DNA of 64,000 bases, taken from the NCBI RefSeq assembly GCF_002327185.1, contig NZ_CP018624.1, forward strand, positions 2,304,660-2,368,659. The letters run 5' to 3'. The notes under the pieces were generated by a model. It did no database searches. It had not been told where the DNA came from and worked only from the letters and a program-made list of their open reading frames with translations. The position numbers were made by a program, and so were the translations under genes. Source of the DNA: Clostridium chauvoei (GTDB lineage: Bacteria > Bacillota > Clostridia > Clostridiales > Clostridiaceae). This document shows, piece after piece, positions 26,667 to 35,589 of the stretch (position 1 is the stretch's first letter; every line of letters begins with the position of its first letter).

Positions 26667-27500
26667 TTATATGTCTTCATCATGATCTTTTGACACCTTT
26701 ATTATTCCACTTAATCCTCTTTTATTTAAATCATCATATATGCCTTTTGTTGGAGCCAACCATACTTCTCCAGTTCCTCTATATACATTTAATAGCCCTT
26801 CTCCATTTAAAGCTGTTCCTATTAAAGATGTTCCTGATTTTTCTACTGTAAATTCAATATTAGCAGTTCTAAGTAAAGCAAAATTTCCATCTACCTTTAA
26901 TGTATCTTTATACATTTTACATCTTAAAATTTCTTGCTCTGGAATTGGTATTTCTAATAATACTATTCCACTACCACTTAATTTGGTTTGATATGCTCCC
27001 TCATCTCCAAATACCATTGCTGAAATATTTTTTTGCATAGTGGCTTTAACGTCTACAGTTTCCTCACAAGCATAAAATAATCCACCATCTACTATTATTT
27101 CCTCATCTTCTAGTTCTATGAGTGCATAATGTCCAAAACTCGGTTCAAGAAAAATTTCTCCTTTTCCTTGAAATATAGGTTTAAATGTAGATTCTCCTGT
27201 AACCTTACTTGAGAAAAACTTTTTACCAAAACCTCTAACTCCATTTACCTTATTTATTATTTCTATATCACCTTTCATGTAGCTAAGAGCACCAGCTTCA
27301 AGCTTTACAGCACTTTCATCTAGTATAATCCTTACTTGTTTTAGCTTTACACCAGATTTTTTCATAAAATCTAGTTGTATAGATGTACTTAAATTATTTG
27401 CCCCTTCTAAATCATCATATTCTAAAACTTGAAATATTGTGTCATTTCTCATTTCTGATATCATTGTTAGTTTATTATTTATGTTTAATGAAGTTCTCAT
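26667..27500 (-). CDS. AIM24 family protein
   Basis: A 277-residue beta-rich protein of the AIM24 (TIGR00266-like) family. The typical repeats of GVRGFGKKFFSSKVTGESTF, GEIFLEPSFGHYALIEL, SGSGIVLLEIP and GTGEVWLAPTKGIYDDL give the trimeric beta-barrel/helix fold. No catalytic residues are apparent, and the role of bacterial AIM24 proteins is not settled. It follows the ptb-buk terminator and is probably its own transcript. Ribosome binding site GGAGGGG. Confidence 0.88.
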   Translation of the reverse strand: MRTSLNINNKLTMISEMRNDTIFQVLEYDDLEGANNLSTSIQLDFMKKSGVKLKQVRIILDESAVKLEAGALSYMKGDIEIINKVNGVRGFGKKFFSSKVTGESTFKPIFQGKGEIFLEPSFGHYALIELEDEEIIVDGGLFYACEETVDVKATMQKNISAMVFGDEGAYQTKLSGSGIVLLEIPIPEQEILRCKMYKDTLKVDGNFALLRTANIEFTVEKSGTSLIGTALNGEGLLNVYRGTGEVWLAPTKGIYDDLNKRGLSGIIKVSKDHDEDI

Positions 27501-27559
27501 GATCCCCCTCCTTATATTGATAATTTTACCATAGAAGCTTGTTTTTAAACAAAATTAAA

Positions 27560-27585
27560 GGCATTATATCAAAAGATATAATGCC
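27560..27585 (-). terminator. Terminator of the ptb-buk operon
   Basis: A perfect 11-bp stem, GGCATTATATC / GATATAATGCC, with a 4-nt loop, then a T-rich stretch on the minus strand. It lies about 85 bp after the buk stop and before the AIM24 gene. Confidence 0.75.
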
Positions 27586-27668
27586 TAAGTCAATATAACT
27601 ATGTTTAATAATATAAAATTGACTTTAATTCTATTTTGCCTTTTTAAAATTAAATTTATACATATATT

Positions 27669-28739
27669 TTATTTATATTCTTTAGCCTCTTCTTTTCCAT
27701 CTAATACTCTTATTGCTCCTTGAGTTAATGCTAATAATTCATCTTCACCTGGATATGGTACTATCTTGGATATCCACTCTACTCTACTCTTTATATCTGC
27801 TATAACTTTTTGTGAGTATGCAATTCCACCAGTAACTAAAATAGCATCAACTTTTCCATATAATACTGTTGACATTTCCCCAATAGCTTTACAAACTTGA
27901 TATATAAATGCATCATAAATTAGTTTAGCTTCTTTATTTCCTTCTTCTATTGCTTTTAGAACGTCTCTAACGTCATTAGTTCCTAAATAAGCTACGAATC
28001 CACCTTTTCCTACCATTCTATTAGCAATTTCTTTTTCTGTATATTTTCCACTATAACACAATTTTATTAAGTCCCCAACTGGTACAGAACCAGCTCTTTC
28101 TGGTGAAAATGGGCCATCTCCATCTAAAGCATTATTTACATCTATTACTTTTCCATTTTTATGAGCTCCTACTGAAACTCCTCCTCCTAGATGTACTACT
28201 ATTAGATTTAAATTTTCGTACCCTTTTCCAGACTCCTCTCCATATCTTTTTGCAACAGCTTTTTGATTTAAAGCATGGAATTTACTTCTTCTTGGAATAT
28301 CTGGTACTCCTGAAATACGTGCAATATCACTTAATTCATCTACAACTACAGGGTCTACTATAAATGCTGGAACTCCTAATTCTTTTCCGATTTCATTTGA
28401 AAGTATTCCACCTAAATTTGAAGCGTGTTGTCCTTGAACTCCATTTTTAAGATCTTCAAGCATAACTTCATTAACTTTATAAGTTCCACCTTCCATTGGT
28501 TTTAGCATTCCACCTCTACCAACTACTGCATCTAATGTTTTTATATCAAAATTCTTTTCTTTTAATACATTTAAAATTACTTCTTTTCTAAATTGAAATT
28601 GATCGTATATTGTTGGATATTTTGCAATTTCTTCAGCTGAGTGTCTTAAAGTTTCCTCTAAAATTTCTTTCTCACCTTCGTACACTCCAATTTTAGTTGA
28701 TGTAGATCCTGGATTTATTATTAATAATTTATAAGACAT
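27669..28739 (-). CDS. buk: Butyrate kinase
   Basis: Converts butyryl phosphate and ADP to butyrate and ATP, the energy-yielding last step of butyrate fermentation. The 356-residue ASKHA-fold kinase has the N-terminal phosphate loop [18 protein letters not shown], the GRGGML segment, [20 protein letters not shown] (phosphate 2), and [14 protein letters not shown] with the adenosine loop. The length is standard. It follows ptb by 24 bp in a two-gene operon that ends at the terminator near 27570. Confidence 0.97.
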   Translation of the reverse strand: MSYKLLIINPGSTSTKIGVYEGEKEILEETLRHSAEEIAKYPTIYDQFQFRKEVILNVLKEKNFDIKTLDAVVGRGGMLKPMEGGTYKVNEVMLEDLKNGVQGQHASNLGGILSNEIGKELGVPAFIVDPVVVDELSDIARISGVPDIPRRSKFHALNQKAVAKRYGEESGKGYENLNLIVVHLGGGVSVGAHKNGKVIDVNNALDGDGPFSPERAGSVPVGDLIKLCYSGKYTEKEIANRMVGKGGFVAYLGTNDVRDVLKAIEEGNKEAKLIYDAFIYQVCKAIGEMSTVLYGKVDAILVTGGIAYSQKVIADIKSRVEWISKIVPYPGEDELLALTQGAIRVLDGKEEAKEYK

Positions 28740-28763
28740 ATCCCCATTCCCCCTAATATATTA

Positions 28764-29672
28764 TTATTTATTTTGTTCTGCAACTAATGCAGCAAGAGCA
28801 ATTGAATTAACTTTAGTTTCAAAACTATCTGCTCTAGAAGTTAATATTACTGGAGCTGAAGTTCCAACTAAAAGTCCTCCATTTTTTGATCTTGATGTAT
28901 ATGTTAAAGTTTTATACATAACATTTGCTGTTTCTATATTAGGAAGTAATATTATATCTGCCTTTCCTGCTACAGGACTAGTTATTCCTTTATGATGGGC
29001 AGCTTCTTCTGATATAGCATTATCTAATGCTAATGGGCCATCTACTAAACAACCTTTTATTTGACCTCTATCATTCATCTTTGATAATAATGATGCATCT
29101 ATTGTTGCTGGCATATCTGGATTAACTACCTCTACAGCACATACTGGTGCAACCTTTGGAAGCTCTATCCCACAAGCATGGGCAACATTTACTGAATTAT
29201 TTAATATTTGAATTTTAGCTTTTAAATCTGGATAAGTATTAAATGCAGCATCAGTTAAAAATACTAATCTATCTATTCCTTCTATTTCAAATACTGAAAC
29301 ATGAGACATTAATTTTCCTGTTCTTAACCCAACTTCTTTATTTAAGACACTTCTTAAGAAAGTGGCTGTATCAATTAAACCCTTCATTACCATATCTGCT
29401 GTTCCACTTGACACAAGTTTAACTGCTAATAAAGTAGCTTTTTTAGGATCAGCTTCATGAATAATTTCAAATTTTGAAATATCCATTCCTATCTTTTTTG
29501 AAATTTCTATTATTTCATACTTGTCCCCTACTAATATAGCATCTGCTATTTCTCTTTCTTGAGCAGCTTTCACAGCTTCTAAAACTGGTTCATCTTGAGC
29601 TACAGCAACTGCAACTTTCTTCTTTTTACAGTCCTTTAGCTTCAATAATAAGTCATCAAAATTCTTACTCAT
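28764..29672 (-). CDS. ptb: Phosphate butyryltransferase
   Basis: Exchanges CoA for phosphate on butyryl-CoA, giving butyryl phosphate for Buk. The 302-residue protein belongs to the phosphate acetyl/butyryltransferase family (AVAQDEPVLEAVKAAQERE, ADMVMKGLIDTATFLRSVL, GVPLA-type region PLALDNAISEEAAHHKGI, LVGTSAPVILTSRADSFETK). The start is the ATG of MSKNFD; the ribosome binding site AGAGGTG contains an in-frame GTG that is not the start. A candidate Rex operator lies about 70 bp upstream, consistent with redox control of butyrate formation. Confidence 0.97.
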   Translation of the reverse strand: MSKNFDDLLLKLKDCKKKKVAVAVAQDEPVLEAVKAAQEREIADAILVGDKYEIIEISKKIGMDISKFEIIHEADPKKATLLAVKLVSSGTADMVMKGLIDTATFLRSVLNKEVGLRTGKLMSHVSVFEIEGIDRLVFLTDAAFNTYPDLKAKIQILNNSVNVAHACGIELPKVAPVCAVEVVNPDMPATIDASLLSKMNDRGQIKGCLVDGPLALDNAISEEAAHHKGITSPVAGKADIILLPNIETANVMYKTLTYTSRSKNGGLLVGTSAPVILTSRADSFETKVNSIALAALVAEQNK

Positions 29673-29739
29673 TTTTTGCACCTCTACATTTTAACTTTGT
29701 TTTGACCATTGCGTAATTACGTATAAATTTAAAATATAT

Positions 29740-29757
29740 TCGTTAAATTTATAACAA
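29740..29757 (-). promoter_or_regulatory. Candidate Rex (redox repressor) operator upstream of ptb-buk
   Basis: The minus strand reads TTGTTATAAATTTAACGA, which matches the Rex consensus TTGTTAA-N4-TTAACAA at 12 of 14 fixed positions. It contains a TATAAA that could be the -10 of the operon promoter. Rex responds to NADH/NAD+ and is known to control clostridial fermentation genes. The assignment is by consensus match only. Confidence 0.5.
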
Positions 29758-29808
29758 ATTAAATTTTCTGAATTGATTAATTTTTCCCTTTAATTCCATT
29801 GTAACAAA

Positions 29809-29840
29809 AAAATTCTGAAAACTTAATTTTTCAGAATTTT
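29809..29840 (-). terminator. Terminator of the COG2509 flavoprotein gene
   Basis: A 13-bp perfect stem, AAAATTCTGAAAA / TTTTCAGAATTTT, with T-rich exit on the minus strand. Confidence 0.78.
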
Positions 29841-29892
29841 CTTACTTTTATTTCGTATTACCTTTTTCGATACTTTTATATAACTAATTATG

Positions 29893-31488
29893 TTATACTT
29901 TAAATTTATTTATTATTCTCTCTGCTACTTTTAAACCATCTACTGCTGCTGAAATTATGCCTCCGGCAAAACCAGCCCCTTCACCGGTTGGATATAACCC
30001 TTCCATAGAGATACTTTCTAAAGTTTCTGTTCTAGTTATTCTAACTGGTGCTGAAGTTCTTGTCTCTATTCCTGTTAAAACAGCATCCTTATTTCCATAT
30101 CCTTTTATCTTTTTATCAAAATTATTTATTCCTTCTTTTAATGCTTCTATAACATATGGCGGAAGACACTTTCTTAAATCTCTAAATTCGTATCCAGCTG
30201 TATAACTTGGAATAACCTTTCCTAATTCAGTGCTAACTCTATCTTCCATAAAGTCTCCTACTAATTGAACAGGTGCTTTGTATTTCCCACCACCTAATTT
30301 ATAAGCTAAGCTTTCATAATGTCTTTGGAATTCCATTCCTCTAAGTGGTGAATCCCCTTCAAAATCTTCTGGTCCAACAGTTACAACTAATGCTGAATTT
30401 GCATTATCTAAATCTCTTGCATGATAACTCATACCATTAGATACTAATCTATCTTTTTCTGATGCTGCTGCAACTACAACTCCACCTGGACACATACAGA
30501 AGGAATATACTGCTCTTTTTAATTTTTCACTTTGATACGTTAATCTATATTCTGCTGCTTTTAATCTTGGATGCTCATGCGCTTCCCCATATTGACTTTT
30601 ATTAATTAATTCTTGAGGATGCTCTATTCTAACTCCAATAGCAAAAGCTTTTGGTTCCATAAACACCCCTTGTTTATTTAACATTTCATATGTATCTCTT
30701 GAACTATGTCCTATTGCAAGTACTAAAGCTTCACAAGGTATTTCTTTTCCATTAACTATAATGCTTTTAACCTTATTGTTTTCAGATTTTATATCCTCTA
30801 ATTTAGAAGAGAATAAAACTTCTCCTCCCAATGATTTAATTTTTTCTCTTATATTTTTAACTACTTCTTTTAATATATCTGTACCAACATGAGGTTTGCC
30901 AACATACGTGATTTCTTCTGGTGCACCTGCTTTAACTAATTCTCCTAATACATAATCGCATCTTTTATCTTTTATTCTTGTAGTTAACTTTCCATCTGAA
31001 AAAGCTCCTGCTCCACCTTCTCCAAATTGAACATTAGATTCTAAATTTAATTCACCTGTTTTCCAAAATTTATCCACAGTTTCTGTTCTTTTATCAACAT
31101 CTTCGCCTCGTTCTATCAACAATGGTTTATAACCTTTTTCAGCTAGTAATAATGCTGCAAAAAGTCCTGCTGGACCTAATCCTACAACTACAGGTCTATT
31201 TTGTAACTTTTTATCTCCAAATTCTATTTCTGTATCATATTCTTTATCTTCTAATTTAACATCTTTATCTTTTAGTTTATTTACTAACTTTTTCTCATTT
31301 GAATGTTCGATATCTACACAATATGTAAATTTAATATCATTTTTCTTTCTTGCATCTAAGCTTTCTTTTATTATTTTTAAGCTTTTTATTTCATTTTCAG
31401 ATATCCTTAACTTCTTAGCTACTTTTTTCTTTAATAATTCTGTATCTTCATCTATTTTTAAAATAATATTATTTATTCTAATTGCCAT
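29893..31488 (-). CDS. COG2509 FAD-dependent dehydrogenase/oxidoreductase
   Basis: A 531-residue flavoprotein of the COG2509 family, whose substrate is unknown. A roughly 90-residue N-terminal domain precedes the FAD dinucleotide-binding motif PVVVGLGPAGLFAALLLAEKG (about 99-119; N-terminal 'VGLGPAGL'). Then come QFGEGGAGAFSDGKL, the second nucleotide motif ALVLAIGHSSRD, and the C-terminal FAD contact GLYPTGEGAGFAGGI. It lies between cdaR and ptb with its own terminator. In clostridia this gene commonly sits near cdaAR, but a functional tie is not established. Confidence 0.9.
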   Translation of the reverse strand: MAIRINNIILKIDEDTELLKKKVAKKLRISENEIKSLKIIKESLDARKKNDIKFTYCVDIEHSNEKKLVNKLKDKDVKLEDKEYDTEIEFGDKKLQNRPVVVGLGPAGLFAALLLAEKGYKPLLIERGEDVDKRTETVDKFWKTGELNLESNVQFGEGGAGAFSDGKLTTRIKDKRCDYVLGELVKAGAPEEITYVGKPHVGTDILKEVVKNIREKIKSLGGEVLFSSKLEDIKSENNKVKSIIVNGKEIPCEALVLAIGHSSRDTYEMLNKQGVFMEPKAFAIGVRIEHPQELINKSQYGEAHEHPRLKAAEYRLTYQSEKLKRAVYSFCMCPGGVVVAAASEKDRLVSNGMSYHARDLDNANSALVVTVGPEDFEGDSPLRGMEFQRHYESLAYKLGGGKYKAPVQLVGDFMEDRVSTELGKVIPSYTAGYEFRDLRKCLPPYVIEALKEGINNFDKKIKGYGNKDAVLTGIETRTSAPVRITRTETLESISMEGLYPTGEGAGFAGGIISAAVDGLKVAERIINKFKV

Positions 31489-31612
31489 ATTACCACCCTT
31501 ACTTTATTTTATTAGTAACTTATTTTAACATATAATTGTGTCTATTAATATTTATTTTTACTTGATAGATATCCAACAATATCCTTATATTTTTATAAAA
31601 ATAACTCCACAA

Positions 31613-31638
31613 TATGAATTAAATTCTATCGTGGAGTT
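31613..31638 (-). terminator. Terminator of the cdaA-cdaR operon
   Basis: AACTCCAC and GTGGAGTT form the base of a hairpin whose 10-nt loop contains an inner GAATT/AATTC; the minus-strand exit is T-rich. Confidence 0.7.
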
Positions 31639-31665
31639 TATTTATCATTAATATTTCATTTAGTT

Positions 31666-32916
31666 TTATTGATTAGTTTCCCCTTCTGGCTTTGGAGGCA
31701 TTTCTTTTACTACTGTAAAACTAACTTTCTCAACGGCTCCTATAGTAAATGTTTTATCTAACCCTACAAGAGTAACTATTGGTGCTTCTGAAAAAGTTCC
31801 ATCTTCTTTAAAGGCTTCCACATTTAATTCTGCTTTTATTTTATCTATAGTTACATTTTCAATTTCATCTTCATATCCTGAAACTGTTACTTTTACTTTA
31901 TTTTTAGTTGGAGTTACTTTAACTCCTTCTGATACCCCATTTAGAGCAAACGTAACATCAAAATCCTTACTAACAATTTTACTTACTGATATTTTTACAT
32001 TTACATATTCTTCTCCTTGAATAACATGTAATCCTTCTGGAATAACTACTGTTAATGTTGTTTCTCCACTTCCATTAAAGGTTGATAAATCTAATGGTGA
32101 ACTTTGTACTTCTGCAACTTTATCTAATATTTCTTTAGGTCCTAAAAGTTCAACAGTTTTTCTAGTTGCTTCTAAAGATTTTAATTTCATACCTGATGGT
32201 AATTGACCTACTGTATTTATTTTTAATGGAACACTTTTTCCTTTACTAATCTTTATAACTACTTCTGCTAACTCTTGTGATAAATTTATCCCTGTAACAG
32301 TATTACCTGCACTATCGATAGGCTCTAATTTGTATGAAGCTGAAATATCAGTTGATACATCATGTTCTGTACCTGATACAATAATGCTACTTACTTTGTT
32401 TACAAGAGATTCTGCTCCTGATAACTTTACTTCTTTAGGATTAATTTCAGGCTCTCCTGCAAAAAAGCCTTGCTTAGTAGTAACTGATATCTTAGAGCTT
32501 ATTGGCATTGTCTTTTCAGCTAAATCTTCTAACAGTACATTAACTGTAAGACTATTATCATTTTTTATATTTATATCTGAAGGAGACTTTTCAATTATTA
32601 CTGGAATTTTATTTTCTCCCTTTTTTAATGCATAATCACTTAAATCTACCTTTATTTTAAAATCACTCTTCTTAGTTTTATATATATCACTTCCATACCC
32701 TTCTAGCTTTAAGTTAACATAGAATTCTTGGTTTGGAGTTAAGGCTAATTTAAAATTTGATAATGTTTCTATATTATATATTTGCACTGGAACATCTTCT
32801 AACTCATACGTTCTCCTTGGATTTTCAACGTTTGTTACATAAAACCACAATCCAATAGATAGCAAAAGACATATTACTGGAACTATTCCTCTTTTGTTTT
32901 TATCCCTTTTATCCAT
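31666..32916 (-). CDS. cdaR: YbbR-domain regulator of diadenylate cyclase
   Basis: A 416-residue membrane-anchored protein. A single helix (VPVICLLLSIGLWFYVTNV, residues 12-30) leads into extracytoplasmic YbbR repeats; three or four can be seen, each ending in a V-x-V strand (for example EDVPVQI, KSVPLKI). CdaR binds and modulates CdaA at the membrane. Its start lies inside cdaA (34-bp overlap), so the two are co-translated. A short Pro/Glu tail (PPKPEGETNQ) ends the protein. Confidence 0.93.
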   Translation of the reverse strand: MDKRDKNKRGIVPVICLLLSIGLWFYVTNVENPRRTYELEDVPVQIYNIETLSNFKLALTPNQEFYVNLKLEGYGSDIYKTKKSDFKIKVDLSDYALKKGENKIPVIIEKSPSDINIKNDNSLTVNVLLEDLAEKTMPISSKISVTTKQGFFAGEPEINPKEVKLSGAESLVNKVSSIIVSGTEHDVSTDISASYKLEPIDSAGNTVTGINLSQELAEVVIKISKGKSVPLKINTVGQLPSGMKLKSLEATRKTVELLGPKEILDKVAEVQSSPLDLSTFNGSGETTLTVVIPEGLHVIQGEEYVNVKISVSKIVSKDFDVTFALNGVSEGVKVTPTKNKVKVTVSGYEDEIENVTIDKIKAELNVEAFKEDGTFSEAPIVTLVGLDKTFTIGAVEKVSFTVVKEMPPKPEGETNQ

Positions 32917-33740
32917 GTTTTCACCTTCTCTCCAGCTGATTTAACTCTCTTACTTTCCCTATTTTCCATTATCTTAGATAAGATTACTCTTAATTTTTCC
33001 TTATCATAATTCCTCGTTAATCTACCATTGATAGCTAGTGATATTACACCCGTTTCTTCAGATACTATTATTACTATAGCATCTGATGTTTCTGATAATC
33101 CTATAGCTGCTCTGTGTCTTGTTCCTAACTTTTTATTTATATCTATATTATTAGTTAATGGTAAGACACATCCTGATGCTAAAATTTTATCTTTTCTAAT
33201 TATTGTAGCACCATCATGTAATGGTGTGTTAACTACGAAAATATTTTCTAGTAAATTAGATGTTATATTTGCATCTAATATTGTACCTGAGTTTAAAATT
33301 TCACCAAGGCCCGTTCCTTGTTCAATTGCTATTAACGCCCCTGTTTTATCCTCGGCTAAATTTGAAACTGCCGTTACAATTTCATTTATAGCTATATTTC
33401 TCTTTTCTTCATCTTGTATATTATGAAATTCTTCAAATGCACTTCTTCCAATATGCTCTAATGCTCTTCTTATTTCTGGTTGGAAGATGATTATTACAGA
33501 TAAAACTCCTATTGTTAATGTCTTATTTAAAATGAAATAAAGCATATCTAATTTAAAGATATAACTTATTGGTATTAAAACTATTATTAATATAATTCCT
33601 TTTAGAAGTTGTTCTGCTCTTGTTTCTTTTATTAACATGTATCCTTTGTAGAATATATAAGCTACAACTAATATATCTAATACAGACCATATTGATATAT
33701 TTTTAATAGCATTTACTGTTAATGATATAATTTCATTCAT
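32883..33740 (-). CDS. cdaA: Diadenylate cyclase CdaA
   Basis: Synthesises the second messenger c-di-AMP from two ATP. The 285-residue protein has three N-terminal membrane helices (about residues 14-85), a linker coiled coil, and a DisA_N cyclase domain with catalytic motifs DGA (about 176-178, TPLHDGATII) and RHR (about 208-210, GTRHRAAIG). The start is the ATG of MNEIIS: the GTG three codons upstream lies in the binding site GGGGGTGA. It overlaps cdaR. c-di-AMP controls osmolyte and wall homeostasis, which fits the nearby glmM. Confidence 0.97.
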   Translation of the reverse strand: MNEIISLTVNAIKNISIWSVLDILVVAYIFYKGYMLIKETRAEQLLKGIILIIVLIPISYIFKLDMLYFILNKTLTIGVLSVIIIFQPEIRRALEHIGRSAFEEFHNIQDEEKRNIAINEIVTAVSNLAEDKTGALIAIEQGTGLGEILNSGTILDANITSNLLENIFVVNTPLHDGATIIRKDKILASGCVLPLTNNIDINKKLGTRHRAAIGLSETSDAIVIIVSEETGVISLAINGRLTRNYDKEKLRVILSKIMENRESKRVKSAGEKVKTWIKGIKTKEE

Positions 33741-33903
33741 CTGGGTCACCCCCTATTTAGTCTATACAATTAATTATACACCAATTCCTAAAGTCTTAAC
33801 ATATTGATATATAAAATCAAAAAATTTATTTGAATTTTATAATATTTTTCAATTAACTATAATATAAATTTATGTAAAGAAATATTTTAGGGGGAGATAG
33901 TAT

Positions 33904-34899
33904 ATGAATGATAAGCTTAAATCTCTTATTCATGAAAATCATATTTTCATTATTTCATTAATTTCTACTGTTTTATTTAGTACATTATTAGTTGTTCTTA
34001 TTTTTTCAAATATAGGCATTAACAAGACTACGAAAAATTTTAAATCTATTGCAAAAAGTATAGATAAAATTAATTTATCTCTTGAAGATTGTGTAGATGA
34101 TTTTACTATAGATACTAAAAAATCTATATCTACACTTACCGAATCCTCTGAATCATTAAAGGAATTAGCAAATAAAATATCTGAAATAGAAATAAAATCT
34201 GATAAGGATAAGGAAATTAAATCTCAACTATCAGATGCATTATCTAATACTATAACCTTATATGATTTTTGTTTGCATATAATAAACGATCCTGAAAATA
34301 TAAAATCTGGAGATGAATTAGAGGAATTTAATACTTATAAAGAAGCATGTTTAACTAGTTATAATGCTTTAAGTAAAAATAATATTAATATAAACTTTTC
34401 AGATAAAACTCTATTATTTTTTGATAATACCAATAGTTATGTAAATGCAATAATTAAAGTAAATAGAGATAGTGATATTAAAAATAGTCAAAAGCGTGAT
34501 TTTATTCTTGCTTTAGATTCTTTTATACCTACCTTAGATAAACTATCTCAAGATTTAATGCCTGCTATAAAGAAGGTAAGAGAAGATAATAGGGATATGA
34601 AAGTAATTTTAGATGACTTAATAGAAAAAGAGAAGTTACTTGATGATTTAAAGAATAATGTCCATACTTTATCTATTCCTGATGGGTGTATGGAATTTTA
34701 TAACTCCTTACAAGAATTTTTAAAAATTTACGATGTATATATTAAATCTATGAAAGAAGCTGTTAGCTTTGAAAAAGATTGTTCTGATTTAGATAAATAC
34801 AAGAGTGAAATTGATAATAATTATAAAAATGCTACTTCAAAATATCAGGATGTTTTAAATAGTTATCAAAAATATAAAGATTTAAAAATAAATTTTTAG
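33904..34899 (+). CDS. Membrane-anchored coiled-coil protein of unknown function
   Basis: A 331-residue protein with one N-terminal membrane helix (about residues 14-36, IFIISLISTVLFSTLLVVLI) and a short cytosolic N-terminus. A long extracytoplasmic region rich in K, E, D, S and N follows, predicted as consecutive helices or coiled coils. No catalytic motif is seen. Heptad-like KSIAKSIDKINLSLEDCVDD and later segments resemble the sensor regions of chemoreceptors, but there is no HAMP or signalling domain. The ribosome binding site is GGGGGAG. It is followed 65 bp later by the SleB-type hydrolase gene and may be co-transcribed with it. Confidence 0.7.
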   Translation: MNDKLKSLIHENHIFIISLISTVLFSTLLVVLIFSNIGINKTTKNFKSIAKSIDKINLSLEDCVDDFTIDTKKSISTLTESSESLKELANKISEIEIKSDKDKEIKSQLSDALSNTITLYDFCLHIINDPENIKSGDELEEFNTYKEACLTSYNALSKNNININFSDKTLLFFDNTNSYVNAIIKVNRDSDIKNSQKRDFILALDSFIPTLDKLSQDLMPAIKKVREDNRDMKVILDDLIEKEKLLDDLKNNVHTLSIPDGCMEFYNSLQEFLKIYDVYIKSMKEAVSFEKDCSDLDKYKSEIDNNYKNATSKYQDVLNSYQKYKDLKINF

Positions 34900-34964
34900 T
34901 ATTATTTTTCCCTTTTGGTTAATAATAATTATTGGATTGGGTTATATCCAAAAGGAGGTTATTT

Positions 34965-35549
34965 ATGAAATATTTAAAATATCTATTTATTTTCTTTTTA
35001 ACCCTTTCTTTTTCAGTAAATATATCAAATTCTATATTAGCTTGTGAGGTAACAAATGATCCATCCACCTCTGAAAATATAGCTAATGAGGACTTAAATC
35101 AAGACTACAATGATACTTTTATAGATAAAACAACTAATAATGTGGTAGAAGTTTTCAACCATAATAATAATTTAATTTACTTAACTGAAGAAGATTTAAA
35201 TTTAATGGCACAAATAGTTTATGCTGAAAGTAAGGGTGAACCCTATGAGGGTAAAGTAGCAGTTGCATCGGTAATATTAAATAGAGTTTTAGATCCGAGT
35301 TTTCCAAATACAATTGAAGGAGTAATTTTTCAACCCAATGCCTTCTCCTGTGTGGTTAATGGTCAAATCTCTGTCGAACCTAATAAAGAATGTTATGATG
35401 CAGTTTATGATGCTATAAAAGGTAATGATCCAACAAATGAAGCATTATTCTTTTATAATCCATCTATATCTACTTGTACTTGGATGCAAAACATCCCTAA
35501 AAATGATAGTAGAGCTATAGGTCAACATTTATTCTTTAAAACTAACTAA
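34965..35549 (+). CDS. SleB-type cell wall hydrolase (Hydrolase_2)
   Basis: A 194-residue exported protein. The signal peptide (MKYLKYLFIFFLTLSFSVNI) leads into a linker of about 55 residues and then a Hydrolase_2 domain. Its features are LMAQIVYAESKGEPYEGKVA (with the likely catalytic Glu in YAESKGEP), VASVILNRVLDPSFP and a C-terminal AIGQHLFFK. This is the lytic-transglycosylase fold of SleB and CwlJ, which degrade spore cortex peptidoglycan during germination. It has no peptidoglycan-binding domain, unlike SleB. The start is the ATG after AAAGGAGG; the frame extends 11 codons upstream without a binding site. A strong terminator follows. Confidence 0.88.
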   Translation: MKYLKYLFIFFLTLSFSVNISNSILACEVTNDPSTSENIANEDLNQDYNDTFIDKTTNNVVEVFNHNNNLIYLTEEDLNLMAQIVYAESKGEPYEGKVAVASVILNRVLDPSFPNTIEGVIFQPNAFSCVVNGQISVEPNKECYDAVYDAIKGNDPTNEALFFYNPSISTCTWMQNIPKNDSRAIGQHLFFKTN

Positions 35550-35550
35550 A

Positions 35551-35588
35551 CAAAAACAAGACTTTAGTTTCCTAAAGTCTTGTTTTTG
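35551..35588. terminator. Bidirectional terminator between SleB-type hydrolase and iadA
   Basis: A perfect 17-bp stem, CAAAAACAAGACTTTAG / CTAAAGTCTTGTTTTTG, with a TTTC loop, between convergent genes and abutting the iadA stop. Confidence 0.9.
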
Positions 35589-35589
35589 T

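Noticed and set aside
28103-28363. Leu/His-rich plus-strand ORF inside buk
   Set aside because: A shadow of the antisense strand of a clear gene; low-complexity composition and no ribosome binding site.
31490-31612. Regulatory RNA between cdaR and the flavoprotein gene
   Set aside because: Only A/T-rich sequence and the cdaR terminator are seen; no conserved riboswitch core such as a ydaO-type motif.
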